The notes under the pieces: model-generated
The model's database searches: none
What the model was told of the DNA's origin: nothing
Seen by the model: only the letters and a program-made list of their open reading frames with translations
Shown here: in pieces, positions 1 to 5,897 of the stretch
How positions within the stretch are numbered: the first letter of the stretch is position 1
How the letters are laid out: every line of letters begins with the position of its first letter
Position numbers and translations under genes: made by a program
Assembly (NCBI GenBank): GCA_934130045.1
Contig: CAKOXI010000038.1
Location: 1 to 8,502 of the forward strand
Length of the DNA: 8,502 nucleotides
Direction: 5' to 3'
Origin: an uncultured Bacilli bacterium
Lineage (GTDB): Bacteria > Bacillota_I > Bacilli_A > RF39 > UBA660

Positions 1-11
1 GTGTAATACCG

Positions 12-46
12 TATAAAAAATTCCCTACAATAAACCGTAGGGAATT
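12..46 (-). terminator. Rho-independent attenuator in the L10 leader
   Basis: On the minus strand AATTCCCTAC (37-46) pairs over 10 bp with GTAGGGAATT (19-28) around an 8-nt loop, and is followed by a run of six T. It lies between the L10 aptamer and the off-window rplJ, so it acts as a conditional attenuator rather than as the end of the rplA transcript alone. Confidence 0.88.
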
Positions 47-136
47 CGATAAACTTAAATTTAAGTTCCTCGGTAGGAATAATTAAGGACTATATCCTCC
101 TACTGTCTACGGTACTATATATTTTTTTCAAACAAC
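12..136 (-). ncRNA. L10 (rplJ) leader RNA with attenuator
   Basis: This is the 5' leader of the rplJ-rplL (L10-L7/L12) operon, whose genes lie beyond the left edge. On the minus strand the sequence contains the family's ACCGTAGACAGTAGG strand and the returning CCTACCGAGG strand. GTAGGA (98-103) pairs with TCCTAC (73-78), with an inner GGA/TCC hairpin (87-97). A terminator follows at 12-46. The 5' strand ACCGTAG (107-113) is perfectly complementary to CTACGGT (34-40) in the terminator's 5' arm, which gives a mutually exclusive antiterminator. In Firmicutes, L10(L12)4 binding to such leaders favours termination. Recognition is from sequence and position; the folding was done by eye. Confidence 0.88.
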
Positions 137-142
137 AATAAC

Positions 143-171
143 ATTATAACATATTATTAATTATTTGTCAA
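143..171 (-). promoter_or_regulatory. Consensus sigma-A promoter for rplJL leader
   Basis: On the minus strand there is a perfect -35 TTGACA (166-171), a 17-bp spacer and a perfect -10 TATAAT (143-148) preceded by TGT, so it is also an extended -10. The -35 box lies within the last codons of rplA, just before its TAA. The predicted start is near 136, immediately before the L10 leader. This gives rplJL its own promoter in addition to readthrough from rplKA. Confidence 0.85.
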
Positions 172-856
172 AATCATTTGTATTAATTTTAATTCCAGGA
201 CCCATTGTTGATGAAACTGTAATACCTTTGATATAAGTTCCTTTAACAACAGCTGGTTTATTTTTTATAATTAATGATACAAAAGCATCTAAATTTTCAA
301 GTAATTTTTCTTCATCAAAAGATACTTTTCCAATTAGCGCATGAATATTTCCGTAGCTATCTGTACGATACTCAACACGACCTTTTTTAACTTCTTCTAC
401 AGCTTTTTTTGTATCCATTGTAACAGTTCCTGTTTTTGGATTTGGCATTAATCCTTTTGGCCCTAAAACTTTACCAAGTTTTCCTAATGCAGGCATCATG
501 TCAGGAGTTGCAATCATTGTATCAAAATCAAACCAATTTTCTTTTTCAATTTTTTCTAAATAATCCATATCTCCTACATAATCAGCTCCAGCAGCTTGTG
601 CAGCTTTAGCTTGATCACCTTTAGCAATTACTAAAACTTTTTTAGTTTTTCCTGTTCCATTTGGTAATACAAATGCTCCTCTTAATTGTTGATCTGCCTT
701 TTTAGTATCAAGATTTAATCTCATAGCTATTTCAACAGAAGAATCAAATTTTGTAACAGCTGTACTTTTAACTAATTTAATAGCTTCTTCTTTAGAATAA
801 AGTTTATTTTTTTCAACTAATTTAGAAACTTCAGTATACTTCTTTCCTTTTTTCAT
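161..856 (-). CDS. rplA: 50S ribosomal protein L1
   Basis: L1 binds the mobile stalk of 23S rRNA near the E site, helps release deacylated tRNA, and in many bacteria represses its own mRNA. The 231-aa product has the usual bacterial length and runs the full family pattern: an N-terminal KYTEVSKLV segment, the domain II stretch around residues 65-160 (GTGKTKKVLVIAKGD, MMPALGKLGKVLGPKGLMPNPKTGT), and the returning domain I segment with GRVEYRTDSYGNIHALIGKVSF. The ATG start has an AAGGAGGT Shine-Dalgarno 5 nt upstream (862-869). It follows rplK after an 84-87 bp spacer with no terminator, so the two are co-transcribed. The spacer holds an L1-site mimic whose 3' arm touches the Shine-Dalgarno, which suggests translational feedback. 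The last codons contain the -35 box of the next promoter. Confidence 0.97.
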   Translation of the reverse strand: MKKGKKYTEVSKLVEKNKLYSKEEAIKLVKSTAVTKFDSSVEIAMRLNLDTKKADQQLRGAFVLPNGTGKTKKVLVIAKGDQAKAAQAAGADYVGDMDYLEKIEKENWFDFDTMIATPDMMPALGKLGKVLGPKGLMPNPKTGTVTMDTKKAVEEVKKGRVEYRTDSYGNIHALIGKVSFDEEKLLENLDAFVSLIIKNKPAVVKGTYIKGITVSSTMGPGIKINTNDFDK

Positions 857-868
857 TTTTTACCTCCT

Positions 869-901
869 TATGTGGTATATGCGGATTTTTCCTCCCACAT
901 A
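869..901 (-). promoter_or_regulatory. Candidate L1-binding hairpin at rplA start
   Basis: On the minus strand TATGTGG (895-901) pairs with CCACATA (869-875). Inside are a GA on the 5' side, a GGA/TCC helix with an AAAA loop, and a 7-nt unpaired GCATATA on the 3' side. This asymmetric layout, with GTGGGA opposite an ATACCAC end, resembles the L1 site of 23S rRNA and known L1 operators. The 3' arm ends at the first base of the rplA Shine-Dalgarno, so L1 binding could block initiation. Direct L1 binding is inferred. Confidence 0.65.
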
Positions 902-915
902 GGTAATATACCTAT
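899..915 (-). repeat. Inverted repeat in rplK-rplA spacer
   Basis: ATAGGTA (899-905) and TACCTAT (909-915) form a 7-bp hairpin with a 3-nt loop. On the minus strand no T-run follows, so it is not a terminator. It shares bases 899-901 with the L1-like hairpin, so the two either stack or compete. It could insulate the leader or be a processing site. Confidence 0.5.
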
Positions 916-943
916 ATGTAAATTTTATTTTTTTATTATTATT

Positions 944-1369
944 TTATTCTTCTACGTTAACGCCCATATTTTTAGCAGTTCCAGCAACAATTTTCATTGC
1001 TTCTTCTACTGAATAACAGTTTAAATCTGGCAATTTAATTTCTGCTATTTCTTTTAATTGAGCTTTAGTTAATGTAGCAACAACTTCTGTAGATCCTTTT
1101 TTTGAACCTGATTTAATTTTAGCAACTTTTTTAATTAATTCTGCTGCTGGTGGAGTTTTTAATATGAAGTCAAAAGTTCTATCTTCATAGATATTAATTT
1201 TAACTGGTACGATATCTCCCATTTTGTCTCTAGTAGCATCATTATATTTTGTACAAAATTCTTGTAAATTAATTCCTGTTGGACCTAAAACTGTTCCAAC
1301 TGGTGGTGCTGGTGTTGCTTTACCGGCTGGAATTTGTAGACTAACTACTTTTGTAATTTGTTTTGCCAC
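944..1369 (-). CDS. rplK: 50S ribosomal protein L11
   Basis: L11 binds the 23S GTPase-associated region and supports factor binding and release. The 141-aa product has the normal length and both domains: an N-terminal domain with AKQITKVVSLQIPAGKATPA, PPVGTVLGPTGINLQEFC and the FDFILKTPPAAELIKK stretch, then the RNA-binding C-terminal domain (about residues 70-141) ending AGTAKNMGVNVEE. I take the GTG at 1367-1369 as the start: it gives the usual (V)AKQITK beginning and lies 7 nt after AGGAGGT (1377-1383). The GTG three codons upstream (1376-1378) lies inside that Shine-Dalgarno. rplK is the first gene of the rplK-rplA unit and has its own promoter and an L1-like leader hairpin. Confidence 0.97.
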   Translation of the reverse strand: MAKQITKVVSLQIPAGKATPAPPVGTVLGPTGINLQEFCTKYNDATRDKMGDIVPVKINIYEDRTFDFILKTPPAAELIKKVAKIKSGSKKGSTEVVATLTKAQLKEIAEIKLPDLNCYSVEEAMKIVAGTAKNMGVNVEE

Positions 1370-1376
1370 GAAAAAC

Positions 1377-1383
1377 ACCTCCT
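1377..1383 (-). promoter_or_regulatory. rplK ribosome binding site (sets start)
   Basis: AGGAGGT on the minus strand ends 7 nt before the GTG at 1369. It overlaps the upstream in-frame GTG at 1378, which rules out the longer 144-aa reading. Confidence 0.85.
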
Positions 1384-1397
1384 ATATTTTTTTCGCG

Positions 1398-1426
1398 AGT
1401 GGTCATAATGCATCCGCGCTCCCACT
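1398..1426 (-). promoter_or_regulatory. Candidate L1-binding hairpin in rplK leader
   Basis: On the minus strand AGTGG (1422-1426) pairs with CCACT (1398-1402). The interior has GA on the 5' side, a short GCG/TGC helix with a CGGA loop, and a 7-nt ATTATGA on the 3' side. This matches the GTGGGA...ATGACCAC pattern of L1 operators and the layout of the second copy before rplA. It lies in the 5' leader 14 nt before the Shine-Dalgarno, where L1 feedback acts on rplKA in other bacteria. The fold was drawn by eye. Confidence 0.65.
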
Positions 1427-1457
1427 TAAATTCTATATCAAATAATATAGCTATTTT

Positions 1458-1486
1458 ATAATAGCACATTTAATTCAATTTGTAAA
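1458..1486 (-). promoter_or_regulatory. Sigma-A promoter of rplKA
   Basis: On the minus strand: -35 TTTACA (1481-1486), 17-bp spacer, TGC extended element, -10 TATTAT (1458-1463). The predicted start is near 1451, giving a leader of about 80 nt that contains the L1-like hairpin. No terminator is visible between nusG and this promoter, so readthrough from nusG is also likely. Confidence 0.75.
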
Positions 1487-1509
1487 TAATTTATTAAATT
1501 AAATTTAAA

Positions 1510-2043
1510 TTAAGCTTTTTCAATTTCGGTTAACGAAACTTCAACTATTGTTTCTTGTCCAAATAAATCTAAAGAAATCTCCAATTTTTGATTTTCCATA
1601 TCAACCTTTTTAATTTTTCCAAACATTCCTTCAAAAGGTCCGTTTATAACTTTTACTGTATCATCAATATTTAATTCATTACCTATTTCTAATCTAGATA
1701 ATCCCATTGTACCAAGAATTTTATCAACTTCAGCAGGTGTTAGTGGGAAAGGTTTGGCACCCTTACCAGATGATCCAATAAATCCTGTAACTCCAGGTGT
1801 ATTACGAACAATAAACCATGCTTCATCATTCATTATCATTTCAACTAAAATATAACCTGGAAACATTTTTTTAGTTGTCTCTTTTTGTTTTCCATTCTTA
1901 ACTTCTATTTGTTTTACCTCTGGAACAACTACACGAAATATATAGTCTTCCATTCCCATACTACTAGCACGCATTTCAAGTTTTTCTTTTACTTTATTTT
2001 CATGTCCTGAATAAGTATTAACAACATACCATTCTTTTTGCAT
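1510..2043 (-). CDS. nusG: Transcription elongation/termination factor NusG
   Basis: NusG binds RNA polymerase at the clamp, modulates pausing, and links transcription to ribosomes or Rho. The 177-aa product has the standard two-domain form: the NGN domain at about residues 3-115 (KEWYVVNTYSGHENKVKEKLE, KMFPGYILVEM, NTPGVTGFIGSSGKGAKPFPL) and a C-terminal KOW domain at about residues 125-177 (VKVINGPFEGMFGKIKKVD). Its ATG overlaps the secE TAA by one base, and only a weak Shine-Dalgarno is visible, so translation is probably coupled to secE. The gene order secE-nusG-rplK-rplA-rplJ is the conserved bacterial order. Sequence and context agree fully. Confidence 0.97.
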   Translation of the reverse strand: MQKEWYVVNTYSGHENKVKEKLEMRASSMGMEDYIFRVVVPEVKQIEVKNGKQKETTKKMFPGYILVEMIMNDEAWFIVRNTPGVTGFIGSSGKGAKPFPLTPAEVDKILGTMGLSRLEIGNELNIDDTVKVINGPFEGMFGKIKKVDMENQKLEISLDLFGQETIVEVSLTEIEKA

Positions 2044-2222
2044 TATCCAACAATCGTCCTAACTAAAGCAATTCCTGAATCAGTTAAAGTAAAAAATAAA
2101 CCAAAGAAAACTACAAAACTAATAGTCGCAATTGAATAAGTAATTAATTCTTTTTTGCTAGGCCATCTGACATTTTTCATTTCTTTTTTAACACTAACAA
2201 AAAACCTTGCTAATTTTTTCAT
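2043..2222 (-). CDS. secE: Preprotein translocase subunit SecE
   Basis: SecE is the essential small membrane subunit that clamps SecY in the SecYEG protein channel. The 59-aa product is of the short, single-membrane-segment kind typical of Gram-positives: an amphipathic N-terminal helix, the conserved NVRWPSKKELI motif near residues 17-27, and one transmembrane helix at about residues 28-50, rich in Ile, Val and Phe. I take ATG at 2220-2222 (MKKLARFF) as the start: GAGGTG (2226-2231) lies just upstream, while the GTG at 2228 falls inside that site. Its stop overlaps nusG. The usual upstream rpmG (L33) gene is absent; pnp lies there instead. Confidence 0.95.
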   Translation of the reverse strand: MKKLARFFVSVKKEMKNVRWPSKKELITYSIATISFVVFFGLFFTLTDSGIALVRTIVG

Positions 2223-2225
2223 ATC

Positions 2226-2231
2226 CACCTC
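2226..2231 (-). promoter_or_regulatory. secE ribosome binding site (sets start)
   Basis: GAGGTG on the minus strand lies immediately before the ATG at 2222 (5 nt from GAGG) and covers the in-frame GTG at 2226-2228. The shorter 59-aa SecE is therefore preferred over the 61-aa reading. Confidence 0.75.
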
Positions 2232-2255
2232 ATTAATTATATGATTTTATTTCAA

Positions 2256-2275
2256 ATAAAAAACACTTTCGTGCT
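2256..2275 (-). terminator. Short leader hairpin with T-run before secE
   Basis: On the minus strand AGCAC (2271-2275) pairs with GTGTT (2262-2266) around a GAAA tetraloop, with one G-U pair, and T residues follow. It lies at the predicted 5' end of the secE transcript (start near 2276). The stem is short, so it may be a weak attenuator or a 5' stabilising hairpin. Confidence 0.35.
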
Positions 2276-2282
2276 CACATAA

Positions 2283-2311
2283 ATGTTATCATATTTATTA
2301 TGTTAAGTCAA
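2283..2311 (-). promoter_or_regulatory. Sigma-A promoter of secE-nusG
   Basis: On the minus strand: -35 TTGACT (2306-2311), 17-bp spacer ending TGA, -10 TAACAT (2283-2288). The predicted start is near 2276, giving a leader of about 54 nt before secE. Confidence 0.7.
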
Positions 2312-2325
2312 TAAATTTTATAAAC

Positions 2326-2354
2326 AAAAAAAAGAAATATTAAGATTCTTTTTT
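2326..2354 (-). terminator. Weak A/U hairpin over the pnp stop codon
   Basis: On the minus strand AAAAAAGAA (2346-2354) can pair with TTCTTTTTT (2328-2336) across a 9-nt loop that contains the pnp TAA. The stem has a single G-C pair and the T-run is mostly inside it, so termination would be inefficient. It is the only terminator-like element between pnp and secE. Confidence 0.3.
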
Positions 2355-4481
2355 CATTAATACTTCTTTTCTAGATAGATTTAATCTTCCCTTTTTATCA
2401 AAACCTAAAGATTTAACAACAATTTCATCTCCAACTTTCACTATATCACTTGGTTTTTCAACTCTTTTTTCATCTAATTGTGATACATGTACCAATCCTT
2501 CACATCCAGGCCATAGTTCAACAAAGCATCCAAAATCTTCTACTTTAACAACCTTGCCTGTATATATTTTATTATCTTCAACTTCTCTCACAATTGATTT
2601 AATCATTTCAGCAGTTTTTTCAATTATTTCAGAATCAGAATGATAAATTATTACTGTTCCATCATCCTCTAAATCAACTTTGACAGCATTTACATCAGTT
2701 ACTGATGTTACACCACTTGCATCACATATTATTTTAGTAATCATTTCTCCACCGCGTCCGATAACTTCTTTAATTCTATTCGGATTAATTTTAAATGTTA
2801 AAGTTTTTGGAGCATATTTGCTGACTTCTTTACGAGGTTCTTTTATTGTTGCTTCAATTTTATCTAGTATTTCTAAACGTGCAATTTTTGCTTGAGCAAG
2901 AGCCTCTTTTAATATTTTCTTAGTAATTCCTTTTATTTTAATATCCATTTGTAAAGCACAAATACCATACCTAGTACCAGCAACTTTAAAATCCATATCG
3001 CCTAAATGATCTTCCATTCCTTGAATATCAGTTAAAATTGTGTAGTCATCACCATCAGTTATAAGACCCATTGCAATACCAGATACTGGTGCTTTAATTG
3101 GAACACCTGCCGCCATTAATGCCATACAACCTGCGCAAATACTAGCCTGACTTGATGAACCATTACTTTCTAATATTTCAGATACAACCCTAATAGTATA
3201 TGGAAAAACATCTTCGCTTGGAATTACTTGAGCCAAAGCTCTTTCACCTAATGCACCATGTCCTATTTCCCTTCTTCCAGGGCTACCATATCTACCAGTT
3301 TCACCAACTGAAAATTGAGGAAAATTGTAATGTAGCATAAATCTTTTTTCATCTTCAATTGAAAGTCCATCTAAAATTTGATGTTCTCCTAATGCTCCCA
3401 ATGTTACAACAGATAAACTTTGTGTTTGACCACGCGTAAACATTGCAGATCCATGTGTTCTTGGCAACAAATCAATTTCTGTAGATATAGGTCTTATTTC
3501 AGTCATACTTCTTCCATCAGCACGAGTTTTTTCTTTAACCACAATTTTTCTAAAAATTTCATATTCAATTTCTTCTAAAACTAATTTTACTTTAGTTACT
3601 AATTCTTCTAGTTCACTTTCCTTTAAATTTTCGTTTTCTAGAGTATATTTATTAACTATATCTTCTTTTACTTTTTCAATTGCAGCATATTTTTCTAGTT
3701 TATCTTTAATTCTCATAGCAGAATTCAAATTATCACTTGCTAAAATTCTTACTTCTTCCTTAAGTTCATCAGTAATTTCCAGCACTTCATATTGCATTTT
3801 TTCCTTTCCACAATATGATATAATTTCTTCCTGAAATGCAACAAGTTCTTTTATAGCTTCATGACCAAACATCAAAGCTTCTAGCATATCATCTTCACTT
3901 ACTTCCTTGCTACCTGCTTCAACCATATTAATTGCTGTTTTTGTTCCCGCTACAGTTAGGTCAATATCACTAAGTTCTGTTTGTTCTTTTGTTGGATTTA
4001 TTACAAAATTTCCATTAATTCTTCCTACTTTAACTCCCGCTATTGGACCATCAAAAGGGATTTCTGAGATAGAAACACATAAAGATGAGCCGAACATTGC
4101 AGCTATTTCTGGAGAATTATCTTGATCAACTGATAAAATTGTATTAACAATTTGTACCTCATTTTTAAAATCACTTGGAAACATCGGGCGCATTGGTCTA
4201 TCAATCATTCTTGCAGCCAATGTTGCATTTTCAGTAGGTCTACCTTCCCTTTTTATAAAACCACCTGGAATTTTACCAACCGAATATAATTTTTCTTGAT
4301 ATAAAACCATCAAAGGGAAAAAATCAGATAATATGTTAGCATTTTTAGATACAACTGCTGTACTTAAAACAACAGTATCACCATATCTAACTAAAACTGC
4401 TCCAGAAGCTTGCTTTGCCATTTCACCTATTTCAATAGTTAAATTTCTTCCTCGAAAATTAAGTTCATATACTTTCTTCAT
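2340..4481 (-). CDS. pnp: Polynucleotide phosphorylase (PNPase)
   Basis: PNPase is a trimeric 3'-to-5' exoribonuclease that degrades RNA by phosphorolysis, releasing nucleoside diphosphates, and can act in reverse as a polymerase. The 713-aa product has the whole architecture: first RNase PH domain (about 5-215), all-helical linker domain (about 230-310), catalytic second RNase PH domain (about 315-545) with LPRTHGSAMFTRGQTQ, GRYGSPGRREIGHGALGERA and TDGDDYTILTDIQGMEDHLG carrying the metal-binding aspartates, a KH domain with VIGRGGEMI (about 555-615), and a C-terminal S1 domain with IYTGKVVKVEDFGCFVEL and GLVHVSQL (about 620-690). I take ATG at 4479-4481 (MKKVYEL) as the start, 8 nt after GGAGG; the longer GTG start lies inside the Shine-Dalgarno. 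rpsO lies directly upstream, the standard neighbour. Confidence 0.97.
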   Translation of the reverse strand: MKKVYELNFRGRNLTIEIGEMAKQASGAVLVRYGDTVVLSTAVVSKNANILSDFFPLMVLYQEKLYSVGKIPGGFIKREGRPTENATLAARMIDRPMRPMFPSDFKNEVQIVNTILSVDQDNSPEIAAMFGSSLCVSISEIPFDGPIAGVKVGRINGNFVINPTKEQTELSDIDLTVAGTKTAINMVEAGSKEVSEDDMLEALMFGHEAIKELVAFQEEIISYCGKEKMQYEVLEITDELKEEVRILASDNLNSAMRIKDKLEKYAAIEKVKEDIVNKYTLENENLKESELEELVTKVKLVLEEIEYEIFRKIVVKEKTRADGRSMTEIRPISTEIDLLPRTHGSAMFTRGQTQSLSVVTLGALGEHQILDGLSIEDEKRFMLHYNFPQFSVGETGRYGSPGRREIGHGALGERALAQVIPSEDVFPYTIRVVSEILESNGSSSQASICAGCMALMAAGVPIKAPVSGIAMGLITDGDDYTILTDIQGMEDHLGDMDFKVAGTRYGICALQMDIKIKGITKKILKEALAQAKIARLEILDKIEATIKEPRKEVSKYAPKTLTFKINPNRIKEVIGRGGEMITKIICDASGVTSVTDVNAVKVDLEDDGTVIIYHSDSEIIEKTAEMIKSIVREVEDNKIYTGKVVKVEDFGCFVELWPGCEGLVHVSQLDEKRVEKPSDIVKVGDEIVVKSLGFDKKGRLNLSRKEVLMKKES

Positions 4482-4487
4482 TACAAT

Positions 4488-4494
4488 TTCCTCC
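4488..4494 (-). promoter_or_regulatory. pnp ribosome binding site (sets start)
   Basis: GGAGGAA on the minus strand precedes the ATG at 4481. The alternative GTG start at 4494-4496 overlaps it, so the five extra N-terminal residues of the longest reading are unlikely to be translated. Confidence 0.8.
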
Positions 4495-4539
4495 ACAACA
4501 TATTTTTTATTTTCTTTAACATAATTTTTAAAATTTTAT

Positions 4540-4568
4540 ATTATAAATATCCTTCAAAATAAAAGCAC
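4540..4568 (-). promoter_or_regulatory. Possible pnp promoter
   Basis: A perfect TATAAT lies at 4540-4545 on the minus strand, but the -35 region at the right spacing (GTGCTT, 4563-4568) matches poorly and lies in the rpsO terminator hairpin. pnp may instead depend on readthrough of that terminator. Confidence 0.35.
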
Positions 4569-4582
4569 TCAAAAAAGAGTGC
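4557..4582 (-). terminator. Rho-independent terminator after rpsO
   Basis: On the minus strand GCACTC (4577-4582) pairs with GAGTGC (4565-4570) around a T6 loop, followed by TTTTATTTT. It lies just after the rpsO stop and would reduce transcription from rpsO into pnp, which suits the different amounts needed of S15 and PNPase. Confidence 0.8.
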
Positions 4583-4593
4583 CTACTTAAAAA

Positions 4594-4863
4594 TTATTTT
4601 CTTAATCCTAAATTTTTGATTACTTCACGATAACGTGTAACATCAATTTTCAATAAATAATTTAACATACTGCGTCTTTGTCCAACTTTCTTTAGTAATC
4701 CCCTTCTTGAATGAAAATCATGTTTATGTTCCTTCAAGTGTTCAGTTAAATTATTTATCTCTTCTGTTAAAATTGCAATTTGAACTTCTGGTGAACCAGT
4801 ATCTCCTTCTGTTCTTGCAAATTTTTTAATAATTTCTTGTTTTTTTTCTTTGTTTAAAGCCAT
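4594..4863 (-). CDS. rpsO: 30S ribosomal protein S15
   Basis: S15 is a primary binder of the 16S rRNA central domain (three-way junction of helices 20-22) and forms bridge B4 with the large subunit. The 89-aa product has exactly the family length and motifs: FARTEGDTGSPEVQIAILT near the N-terminus, HKHDFHSRRGLLKKVGQRR in the middle with the rRNA-contacting His-Asp and Ser-Arg-Arg residues, and the closing YREVIKNLGLRK. The ATG at 4861-4863 (MALNKEKK) is chosen because AAGGAG lies 9 nt upstream; the ATG at 4872 abuts that site. The gene has its own promoter, a structured leader and a terminator before pnp, so it is probably autoregulated. Confidence 0.97.
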   Translation of the reverse strand: MALNKEKKQEIIKKFARTEGDTGSPEVQIAILTEEINNLTEHLKEHKHDFHSRRGLLKKVGQRRSMLNYLLKIDVTRYREVIKNLGLRK

Positions 4864-4872
4864 ATTAAGCAT

Positions 4873-4878
4873 CTCCTT
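4873..4878 (-). promoter_or_regulatory. rpsO ribosome binding site (sets start)
   Basis: AAGGAG on the minus strand lies 9 nt before the ATG at 4863 and directly touches the in-frame ATG at 4872, which is therefore too close to serve as the start. Confidence 0.8.
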
Positions 4879-4891
4879 CTTTTTAAATTCG

Positions 4892-4935
4892 CTTATTCTG
4901 AGTAAAAGTCAGGAATTCAATTACCAAGAAATAAG
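4892..4935 (-). promoter_or_regulatory. Candidate S15 autoregulatory leader structure
   Basis: On the minus strand CTTATT (4930-4935) pairs with AATAAG (4892-4897). It encloses a CTGA/TCAG hairpin (4898-4912) and a GGTAATTGAATTCC segment that may form a second short arm, giving a possible three-way junction. Bacterial rpsO leaders often mimic the S15 site of 16S rRNA. It lies between the rpsO promoter and the Shine-Dalgarno. Structure and binding are inferred. Confidence 0.5.
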
Positions 4936-4944
4936 TACATATAT

Positions 4945-4973
4945 AATATACACTATTATTTATTTTTTAGCAA
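4945..4973 (-). promoter_or_regulatory. Sigma-A promoter of rpsO
   Basis: On the minus strand: -35 TTGCTA (4968-4973), 17-bp spacer, -10 TATATT (4945-4950). The predicted start is near 4938, at the base of the leader stem that begins at 4935. Confidence 0.65.
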
Positions 4974-4989
4974 TGTTTTTTTAAATTTT

Positions 4990-5853
4990 TTAAAATATTT
5001 TCCAAGGTTTTAATTTAGAAACATCTTTTTCATATACTTTATATATTGCTATTAAAACATTTTTATACTTAAAAGCAACAATATCATTATCATATCTATT
5101 TTGCAAAATTGAACCATTTTTAATCTTAAGTCTTAAAGTTTCATCTACATCTATAATTAAATATCCATCCAAACAATCCAACATATTTAAAATTTCAAAA
5201 TTACCGTTTTCTATTTCCTCTATTTTATAACTATTTTCAATCAAAAATTTTCCCTGTTTAGTTCTAATTAAATCTGACATAATACCAATAGTATTTAATT
5301 TATTTGCAATATCTCTAATTAAACTTCTAATATATGTGCCCTTACTTACTAGACATTTAAATTTAAAAATAACTTTATCATTCTCATATTTAATTTCATC
5401 TAGCAATTCAATTCTTTTTATTTCAACTTCTCTTTTTGGTAATTCAACGCTTATATTACTTCTTGCATATTCATATAATTTTCTTCCATTAATCTTAACT
5501 GCAGAATATATAGGCACTTCTTGGTTATAATTACCTATCATACTATTTAAAGCTTTAACAATTTCTTCGCGAGATACATTTACTTTCCTTTTTTCCAAAA
5601 CACTACCTGTACTATCTAATGTATCTGTTTTAACACCTAAGGTAACTTCTGCCACATACTCCTTTTCATCACAAGTTAATATTTCTACCAATTTTGTAGA
5701 TGTTCCAATACATAAAACCAATACCCCTTGGGCTATAGGGTCTAATGTTCCAGTATGTCCAATTTTTTTTGTATTAAGTATTTTACTTACTTTATTAACA
5801 ACATCACGACTTGTGTAATTTTGGGGTTTGTTAATTATTAATATACCATCCAT
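4990..5853 (-). CDS. truB: tRNA pseudouridine(55) synthase TruB
   Basis: TruB converts U55 in the T-loop of nearly all tRNAs to pseudouridine and helps them fold. The 287-aa product begins with the family signature MDGILIINKPQNYTSRDVV, followed by GHTGTLDPIAQGVLVLCIG, where D38 is the catalytic aspartate. EYVAEVTLGVKTDTLDSTG, the SAVKINGRKLYEYAR region and KGTYIRSLIRDI are further conserved TruB segments. The last 60-70 residues match only loosely and would be the short C-terminal PUA-like part. The ATG start has GGTGAT (5857-5862) only 3 nt upstream; that matches the downstream part of the anti-SD pairing region. It lies between a lipoprotein gene and rpsO. The common partners rbfA and ribF are not adjacent. 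Confidence 0.95.
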   Translation of the reverse strand: MDGILIINKPQNYTSRDVVNKVSKILNTKKIGHTGTLDPIAQGVLVLCIGTSTKLVEILTCDEKEYVAEVTLGVKTDTLDSTGSVLEKRKVNVSREEIVKALNSMIGNYNQEVPIYSAVKINGRKLYEYARSNISVELPKREVEIKRIELLDEIKYENDKVIFKFKCLVSKGTYIRSLIRDIANKLNTIGIMSDLIRTKQGKFLIENSYKIEEIENGNFEILNMLDCLDGYLIIDVDETLRLKIKNGSILQNRYDNDIVAFKYKNVLIAIYKVYEKDVSKLKPWKIF

Positions 5854-5868
5854 ATAATCACCACTATT

Positions 5869-5897
5869 AATATATCATATTTTTATTAATTAAACAA
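5869..5897 (-). promoter_or_regulatory. Possible truB promoter with very short leader
   Basis: On the minus strand: -35 TTGTTT (5892-5897), 17-bp spacer ending TGA, -10 TATATT (5869-5874). The predicted start is near 5862, only about 9 nt before the truB ATG. The -35 box overlaps the T-run of the preceding terminator. Confidence 0.5.

Noticed and set aside
1370..1378. Upstream GTG start for rplK giving 144 residues
   Set aside because: The GTG lies inside the AGGAGGT ribosome binding site and the extra residues are not part of L11.
1224..1445. Plus-strand open frame of 73 codons opposite rplK
   Set aside because: It lies antisense to a certain ribosomal protein gene and its leader, has no ribosome binding site and no recognisable motif.
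2680..4524. Three plus-strand open frames opposite pnp
   Set aside because: They are antisense shadows of a highly conserved enzyme gene, with no ribosome binding sites or promoters.
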